Shown piece after piece: positions 58,798 through 64,000 of a stretch of DNA of 64,000 nucleotides (its first letter is position 1; each line of letters opens with the position of its first letter). The position numbers were made by a program, and so were the translations under genes. The DNA lies in NCBI RefSeq assembly GCF_037076455.1, contig NZ_AP028679.1:1875501-1939500 (forward strand). Direction: 5' to 3'. The DNA is from Desulfoferula mesophila (GTDB lineage: Bacteria > Desulfobacterota > Desulfarculia > Desulfarculales > Desulfarculaceae). The notes beneath the pieces are model-generated. The model worked only from the letters and a program-made list of their open reading frames with translations, had not been told where the DNA came from and made no database searches.

Positions 58798-61458
58798 GTG
58801 GGCATTTTCAACCTGGACAGGATGCTGACCCCCCGCAGCGTGGCCGTGGTGGGGGCCAGCGAGCGCGAGGGCTCGGTGGGCCGCTCGGTCTTGGAGAACA
58901 TCCGCAAGGGAGGCTTCACCGGCGAGGTCTATCCCATCAACCCCAAACGCGACCGGGTGCTGGGGCTGCCGGCCTATGCCAGCGTGAGCCAGGCGCCGTG
59001 CCCGGTGGACCTGGCGGTGATCATCGTACCGCTCAAGTTCGCCCCGGCGGTGGTGGAGGAATGCGGCCGCTGCGGGGTGGCCGGGGCCATAATCATCTCC
59101 GGCGGGGGCAAGGAAACCGGGGAGGAGGGCGCGGCCCTGGAGCGGGCCATCCTGGCCGCGGCCAAGACCGCCGGGGTGCGCATCGTGGGCCCCAACTGCG
59201 TGGGCGTCATCAGCTCCCCCGCCTCGCTCAACGCCTCCTTTATCCACGACATGCCCAAGCCGGGCTCCCTGGCCTTCGTCTCCCAGAGCGGGGCCACCTG
59301 CACGGCGGTACTGGACCTGGCGGTGACCCAGGACATCGGCTTCAGCCACTTCATCAGCATGGGCTCCATGCTGGACGTGGACTTTGGCGACGTGATCGAT
59401 TATCTGGGCAACGATCCGGGCACCAGCGCCATCCTGCTCTACGTGGAGTCCATCACCAACCACCGCAAGTTCATCAGCGCGGCCCGGGCGGTCTCGCGGG
59501 TCAAGCCCATCATCCTGCTCAAGGTGGGGCGCAGCGCGGCCGGGGCCAAGGCGGCCATGAGCCACACCGGGGCCATGGCCGGCGAGGACGCCATCTATGA
59601 CGAGGCCTTCAAGCGGGCCGGCCTGGTGCGGGTGAACACCGTGGGCGACCTGTTCGACTGCGCCGAGCTGATCTCCAAGCAGCCGCTGCCCCAGGGGCCG
59701 AACATGGCCATCGTGACCAACGCCGGGGGGCCGGGGGTGATGGCCACCGACCACCTGGCCCTGCACGGCGGCACCGAGCCGCCTCAGCCCTCGGCGGCGA
59801 CTAAAGCCAAGCTGGATGCCATCCTGCCGCCCTTTTGGAGCCACGCCAACCCCATCGACATCCTGGGCGATGCCACGCCCGAGACCTTCCTCAAGGTGAC
59901 CCAGGTCTGCGTGGATGCCAAGGAGTTCGACGCGGTGCTGGTGCTCACCACCCCCCAGGCCCAGTTCCCCAGCACCCAAAAGGCCAAGCTCTTAAGCGAA
60001 GAGCTGACCCGGGCCGACTTTCCGGTGTTCACCTCCTGGCTGGGCGGACGCGAGGTAATGGAGAGTCGGGAGATTTTCTACAAGGCGGGCATCCCCACCT
60101 ACGAGACCCCCGAGCGGGCGGTGCAGGCGTTTTTATACCTATATCAGTACCACAAGAACCAACTCACCCTGCAGGAGACGCCTTCCAGCCTGCCCCATGA
60201 GATACGCTACGACAAGCAGGGCGCCGAATCCCTTATAACCACGGTGCTGGACGAGGGCCGCGCCCTGTTGTCCGAGAGCGAGTCCAAGAGGCTCCTGGAG
60301 CTTTACGGCATCCCGGTGCCCCCGGCCCGCCTGGCCGCCACCGCCGAGGAAGCGGCGGCCGCCGCCTCGGCCATGGGCTACCCGGTGGTGCTCAAGCTGG
60401 ACAGCCCGGACATTACCCATAAGTCCGACGCGGGGGGCGTGCGCCTGAACCTCAAGAACGAGGCGCAGGTGCAGGACGCCTTCGCGGAGATCATGGCCAA
60501 CGCCCAGGCCTACGATGCCCAGGCCCGGCTGCGCGGAGTCACGGTGCAGCCCATGGTGTCGGCCAAGGGGGTGGAGTGCATCCTGGGGGCCAAAAAGGAC
60601 CCCGAGTTCGGCCCGGTGATCCTCTTCGGCATGGGCGGCACCATGGCCGAGATCATCGGCGACCGGGCCATCGGCCTGCCGCCCCTGAACCGGCTGCTGG
60701 CCAAGCGGCTCATCGAGCAGACCAAGGTCAGCAAGGTGCTGCGGGGCTACCGCAACATCCCGCCGGCCGATTTGACCATGCTGGAAGAGGTGCTGGTGCG
60801 CCTGTCCCAGCTGCTGATCGACTTTCCCCAGATCGTCGAGTTGGACATCAACCCGCTGCTGAGCTGCTCTCAAGGGGCCTTGGCCCTGGACGCCCGGGTG
60901 GTGGTGGAGCCCACCAGCCAGGTCTCGCCCCAGCATCTGTGCATCCGACCCTATCCGGCCCAATACGAAAGCCGCGAACGCACCAGCGGCGGGCTGGAGG
61001 TTTTCCTCCGGCCCATCAAGCCCGAGGACGGCCCGGCCATGATCCGTTTGTTCAACGCCTTGTCGCCGGTGACCATCTTCCAGCGTTTCGGGCGGGTGCT
61101 GCGCACCATGCCCCCGGACCTGTTGGCCCGCCACACCCAGATCGACTATGACCGCGAAATGGCCCTGGTGGTCTTCCCCGAGGCCAGCAAGGAAATCGCG
61201 GCGGTGGGACGCATCGTGGAGCGCCCCGGGGTGGATGAGGCCGATATGGGCATGACAGTGGCCGACGCCTGGCAGGGCCGGGGATTGGGCGAGTTGCTCT
61301 TCAAACACTTGCTGGATATCGCCAAGGAGCGCAAGCTGGTGCGCGTGTCCGGGGTGATCAGCCCGGAAAACAGCTCCATGCTGAGCATGGTGAGCAAGTA
61401 CGGCGCCCAGCTCAGCGAAATGCCCGACGGCAACTTCCAGGCGGTGCTCGAGCCCTGA
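58798..61458 (+). CDS. ADP-forming acyl-CoA ligase with C-terminal GNAT domain
   Basis: An 886-residue fusion starting at the GTG at 58798 (AAAGGGA upstream). The CoA-binding Rossmann domain (VAVVGASEREGSVGRSVLENI) leads to succinyl-CoA-ligase-like domains with the phospho-acceptor His256 in MSHTGAMAGED. The ATP-grasp domain is at about 480-700 (PVVLKLDSPDITHKSDAGGV). The last roughly 150 residues are a GNAT acetyltransferase (MTVADAWQGRGLGELL). It makes ATP from acyl-CoA, or activates acids with ATP. The GNAT part resembles protein-lysine acetyltransferase fusions of the Pat group, which tune CoA-ligase activity. Confidence 0.9.
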   Translation: MGIFNLDRMLTPRSVAVVGASEREGSVGRSVLENIRKGGFTGEVYPINPKRDRVLGLPAYASVSQAPCPVDLAVIIVPLKFAPAVVEECGRCGVAGAIIISGGGKETGEEGAALERAILAAAKTAGVRIVGPNCVGVISSPASLNASFIHDMPKPGSLAFVSQSGATCTAVLDLAVTQDIGFSHFISMGSMLDVDFGDVIDYLGNDPGTSAILLYVESITNHRKFISAARAVSRVKPIILLKVGRSAAGAKAAMSHTGAMAGEDAIYDEAFKRAGLVRVNTVGDLFDCAELISKQPLPQGPNMAIVTNAGGPGVMATDHLALHGGTEPPQPSAATKAKLDAILPPFWSHANPIDILGDATPETFLKVTQVCVDAKEFDAVLVLTTPQAQFPSTQKAKLLSEELTRADFPVFTSWLGGREVMESREIFYKAGIPTYETPERAVQAFLYLYQYHKNQLTLQETPSSLPHEIRYDKQGAESLITTVLDEGRALLSESESKRLLELYGIPVPPARLAATAEEAAAAASAMGYPVVLKLDSPDITHKSDAGGVRLNLKNEAQVQDAFAEIMANAQAYDAQARLRGVTVQPMVSAKGVECILGAKKDPEFGPVILFGMGGTMAEIIGDRAIGLPPLNRLLAKRLIEQTKVSKVLRGYRNIPPADLTMLEEVLVRLSQLLIDFPQIVELDINPLLSCSQGALALDARVVVEPTSQVSPQHLCIRPYPAQYESRERTSGGLEVFLRPIKPEDGPAMIRLFNALSPVTIFQRFGRVLRTMPPDLLARHTQIDYDREMALVVFPEASKEIAAVGRIVERPGVDEADMGMTVADAWQGRGLGELLFKHLLDIAKERKLVRVSGVISPENSSMLSMVSKYGAQLSEMPDGNFQAVLEP

Positions 61459-61947
61459 ACGGTTGCGGCGATTCTTCCAAGCTCACCCCAAGCCAGGGGC
61501 GGCTGTATTAACAGGGGGAATCCGCGCGCCATATCCGATGAACAGGATTGACTGGAAGGCCCCACGCCGCCGTCGTCGGCGAGGCAGCGGGGCCGCGAGG
61601 AAAACTTTATGAAAATTCAGGATATATGGTTGTCTGATAACATGAAATGTGGCAATATTGCCAACAATCGATAGGCGCGCGCAAGACCGCCGCTACCCGG
61701 ACCGGGGCAGGGGCGGAGGCATTACTAAAAGAAAACACTGATTTTATTTGCCCTGGCGGCCGGCAGCAAGTAATCTACCAAATCCGGAAGCTGGTAGTGC
61801 CGAACGCGCCGAAACGAGTAAAGTTTTGGGCCGGGGACAAGCTGGGCGCCATCGCCAACCGCGTCATTGCGGTCGCTTGGGACGGCCAGACCCTATACCG
61901 CTACAAGGCGCCGCCGCAAGAGGCGGCGAGTTCTCAAGAGGAAATTG
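61459..61947. other. Intergenic region before the GlcD/GlcF genes
   Basis: About 490 bases without a supported gene. A promoter-like segment with a perfect palindrome lies at 61630-61663. A 21-codon ORF at 61609 behind GAGG could be a leader peptide but has no other support. Confidence 0.5.
61630..61663 (+). promoter_or_regulatory. Promoter-like segment with operator palindrome upstream of glcD
   Basis: TTGTCT (61630-61635) and CAATAT (61653-61658) are spaced by 17 bases; the -10 overlaps the perfect 14-bp palindrome TGGCAATATTGCCA (61650-61663). Binding there would block transcription. Confidence 0.55.
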
Positions 61948-63327
61948 ATGGATCAACGGGACAAAGACGCCATTAAAGAAATAGTCGGCGAAGATCACTT
62001 CACTGATGAGTTGATCGACCTGGTTTCCTATTCCTACGACAGCTCCGACCATGACCACCGCCCCGACTGCGCGGTGTATCCCGCCGACGCCGAGGAAATC
62101 GGAAAAATACTGCAGTTGGCCAATCAGCGCGGCTTCGCGGTGGTGCCCCGGGGTGCGGGCACCAGCCTGGCCGGCAGCACGGTGCCCGCCAAGGGCGGGG
62201 TGGTGCTGGATATGGTGCGCATGAACCGCATCCTGGACATCCGCATTCCGGACCGCCAGGTGGTGGTGCAGCCGGGGGTGGTCTACGCGGAGTTGCAAAA
62301 AGCCCTGGCCCCCTCGGGCTTTTGCTTCCCGCCCGACCCGGCCAGCGGCAAGGTCTGCACCCTGGGAGGCAACGTGGCCACCAACGCGGGCGGCATCCGG
62401 GGGGCCAAGTACGGGGTGACCCGTGACTACGTTTTGGCCCTGGAGGTGGTGCTGCCCGACGGGCGCATCGTGCACACCGGCACCAAGTGCATGAAGTCCG
62501 CTTCTGGCCTGGACCTCACCCGCCTGTTCGTGGGTTCGGAGGGGGTGCTGGGAGTCATCACCGAGATCACCCTGAAGATCAACCCCATGCCCACGGCCTC
62601 GCGCACCGCCCTGGCCAGCTTCGAGACCCTGCGCCAGGCCGGGCAGGCGGTGACCGACATCATGCACTCGGGCATCCTGCCCAGCGTGCTGGAGATCATG
62701 GAAGAGAACACCATCAGGGTGTTGCGCGAGAACTACGGCGCCGAGTTGCCCGACGTCAAGGCCCTGCTTCTGGTGGAGACCGACGGCTACACCGACGCCG
62801 AGGCCGCCTATGCCATGGGCAAGGTGGTGTCCGCCTTTGAGGCCAACCAGGCCAAGACCGTGAGCCAGGCCAAGGACAAGGCTTCGGCGGAAAAGCTCTG
62901 GGCCATCCGCCGGTCGGCGGGCAGCGTGGCCGGGGGCCTGCGCCCCAACAACCTCTCCGAGGACGTGACCGTGCCCATCTCCAAGGTGCCCGATCTGTTG
63001 GAGGGCATCCAGAAGATCATGGAGGGGCAACCCTACCCCTTCGTGATTTTCGGCCACGCTGGGGACGGCAACCTGCACCCCAAGATCATGTTCGACGGGG
63101 CGGACCCGGTGCAGGTCAAGGATGTGCACCACATCGCCGAGCAGGTGTTTCGGCTCACCTGCAACCTGGGCGGCACCCTGACCGGCGAGCACGGCATCGG
63201 CCTGGCCAAGGCTCCTTACATGACCATGGAGCACGAGCCCCTGGCCATGGAGTTGATGCGCCTGCTCAAGCGCACCCTGGACCCCAACAACGTGCTCAAC
63301 CCCGGCAAGATGGCCCTGGACGACTAG
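61948..63327 (+). CDS. glcD: FAD-linked 2-hydroxyacid oxidase/dehydrogenase, GlcD family
   Basis: A 459-residue flavoprotein starting at the ATG at 61948 (AGAGGAAATT upstream). FAD-binding type 4 motifs: VVPRGAGTSLAGSTVP, GGNVATNAGGIRGAKYG, and the C-terminal oxidase domain with VIFGHAGDGNLHPKI and GTLTGEHGIGLAK. It oxidises glycolate, D-lactate or a related 2-hydroxyacid. An iron-sulfur partner (GlcF-like) follows at 63407, as in LutAB/GlcDEF-type complexes of anaerobes. Confidence 0.92.
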   Translation: MDQRDKDAIKEIVGEDHFTDELIDLVSYSYDSSDHDHRPDCAVYPADAEEIGKILQLANQRGFAVVPRGAGTSLAGSTVPAKGGVVLDMVRMNRILDIRIPDRQVVVQPGVVYAELQKALAPSGFCFPPDPASGKVCTLGGNVATNAGGIRGAKYGVTRDYVLALEVVLPDGRIVHTGTKCMKSASGLDLTRLFVGSEGVLGVITEITLKINPMPTASRTALASFETLRQAGQAVTDIMHSGILPSVLEIMEENTIRVLRENYGAELPDVKALLLVETDGYTDAEAAYAMGKVVSAFEANQAKTVSQAKDKASAEKLWAIRRSAGSVAGGLRPNNLSEDVTVPISKVPDLLEGIQKIMEGQPYPFVIFGHAGDGNLHPKIMFDGADPVQVKDVHHIAEQVFRLTCNLGGTLTGEHGIGLAKAPYMTMEHEPLAMELMRLLKRTLDPNNVLNPGKMALDD

Positions 63328-63406
63328 GCCCCGTAATGGGCCCCGGGCGAACCGGGGAGCAGTGGCTTCTGACCCGCATCATTGAGAATACGGTGGGAAA
63401 TTAACG

Positions 63407-64000
63407 ATGAGCGACAAACACCCCTTGCTGGATAAATTCACCGAACAGATACAGCACTGCACCCGCTGCGGTTTTTGCCAGGCTCATTGCCCGGTTTTCG
63501 GGGCCACCGGCCGCCCGGCGCTGAACGCCCGGGGCAAGATGCTGCTCTTGAAGGAAGTGCTGGCCGGCAAGTTGGAGCTGAACCAGGACTTGGTGGATTC
63601 GCTCTTCCAGTGCACCACCTGCGCCTCCTGCGCCACCAATTGTCCCTCCGGGGTGGACGTGCCCGCCATCATCAAGGCGGCGCGCAAGGAGATGGTGGGC
63701 CTGGGCACCTGCCATCCCGCCTTCACCGGCATGAACGAGGTGCTCGACCAATACGACAACATCTACGCCGAGGACGAGCCCGAGGACTTCGACCGCGAGC
63801 GCAACAAAAAGGCCGAGGTGGTCTACTTCATCGGCTGCGTGGGCCAGTACCGCGAGGAGGACGCCACCGAGGCGGCCCTGGATCTGCTGGACCATCTGGA
63901 GGTGGACTACACCCTCATCGACGAGGTGTGCTGCTCCGGGGTGCTGGAGGACGTGGGCTTCAGCATCAAGCCCCCCCTGGCCCAGAAAAACATCGAGCGC
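63407..64000 (+). CDS. glcF: Iron-sulfur protein, GlcF-like, N-terminal part (runs off the window)
   Basis: 198 codons are present; the gene continues past the window. Two 4Fe-4S motifs occur in the first 75 residues, CTRCGFCQAHCPVFG and CTTCASCATNCPSGVD. The first CCG-type domain follows with FIGCVGQY and DEVCCSGV. It takes electrons from the GlcD product and delivers them to a quinone or other carrier. The ATG at 63407 has GGTGGGAA upstream and lies 80 bases after the glcD stop. Confidence 0.9.
   Translation, partial: MSDKHPLLDKFTEQIQHCTRCGFCQAHCPVFGATGRPALNARGKMLLLKEVLAGKLELNQDLVDSLFQCTTCASCATNCPSGVDVPAIIKAARKEMVGLGTCHPAFTGMNEVLDQYDNIYAEDEPEDFDRERNKKAEVVYFIGCVGQYREEDATEAALDLLDHLEVDYTLIDEVCCSGVLEDVGFSIKPPLAQKNIER

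Noticed and set aside
61609-61674. A 21-codon ORF behind GAGG
   Set aside because: Too short to support without conservation; kept only as a possible leader peptide in the intergenic entry.
61647-61976. A 109-residue ORF upstream of and overlapping glcD
   Set aside because: No ribosome site or recognisable domain; it overlaps the glcD start in another frame and spans an operator-like palindrome.
1-64000. CRISPR arrays, insertion sequences, prophage genes and rRNA
   Set aside because: No regularly spaced direct repeats, transposase or integrase motifs, or rRNA-like conserved stretches were seen.

Overview
The window is a GC-rich chromosome segment packed with genes for acyl-CoA metabolism, solute import and low-potential electron transfer. 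Its contents suggest an anaerobic, organic-acid-degrading member of the Desulfobacterota (former Deltaproteobacteria, possibly a Desulfarculales-type sulfate reducer or syntroph). The reasons are a giant HdrA-type flavoprotein linked to MvhD and MetV/MetF, ferredoxin-dependent 2-oxoacid oxidoreductase subunits, an ADP-forming CoA ligase with a fused GNAT domain, many TRAP and LIV transporters, and in-frame UGA codons read as selenocysteine. No rRNA, tRNA, CRISPR, phage or insertion sequence was seen.

Layout. 1-12.5 kb: etfBA, an acyl-CoA dehydrogenase/TetR/sugar-kinase-fold phosphotransferase group resembling ACAD10/11 or LvaC/LvaA, a DUF362 protein, a hydroxyacyl-CoA dehydrogenase, a patatin, thiolase plus FadB-type fusion, and a MerR regulator. 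12.5-22 kb: a LIV-type ABC importer operon with an embedded acyl-CoA ligase, followed by an acyl-CoA dehydrogenase. 22-26 kb: a receiver protein and two histidine kinases. 26-33.5 kb (minus strand): metF2, hdrA (1488 aa with selenocysteine), mvhD (152 aa with selenocysteine), metV, metF. Both selenoprotein genes look broken in a standard translation. 34-37 kb: a PaaK-like ligase, an ACT protein and YqeB, a marker of selenium-dependent molybdenum hydroxylases. 37-43 kb: a glutaconate-type CoA-transferase pair, then a five-gene Kor operon with its own GltD-like flavoprotein and ferredoxin. 43-50 kb: a BKACE enzyme, GntR regulator, TAXI-TRAP transporter, gamma-carbonic-anhydrase-like and VOC proteins. 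50-58.8 kb: a GntR-controlled TRAP transporter followed by an arylsulfotransferase-like propeller, a GcvH-like lipoyl protein, a glutaredoxin fusion, dihydrolipoyl dehydrogenase and a membrane protein. 58.8-64 kb: ADP-forming acyl-CoA ligase and a GlcD/GlcF pair that runs off the end.

How it works together (inference): importers bring in carboxylic or sulfonic acids, several CoA ligases and a CoA-transferase activate them, and acyl-CoA dehydrogenases, hydratase/dehydrogenase and thiolase degrade them to acetyl-CoA. Electrons pass through ETF, ferredoxin and NAD(P)H. The Hdr-Mvh-Met complex would couple these pools to methylene-tetrahydrofolate in the Wood-Ljungdahl methyl branch. The most notable items are the paired selenocysteine HdrA/MvhD genes in a GltD-HdrA fusion operon, and the cluster that joins a TRAP transporter to lipoyl and thiol redox proteins.
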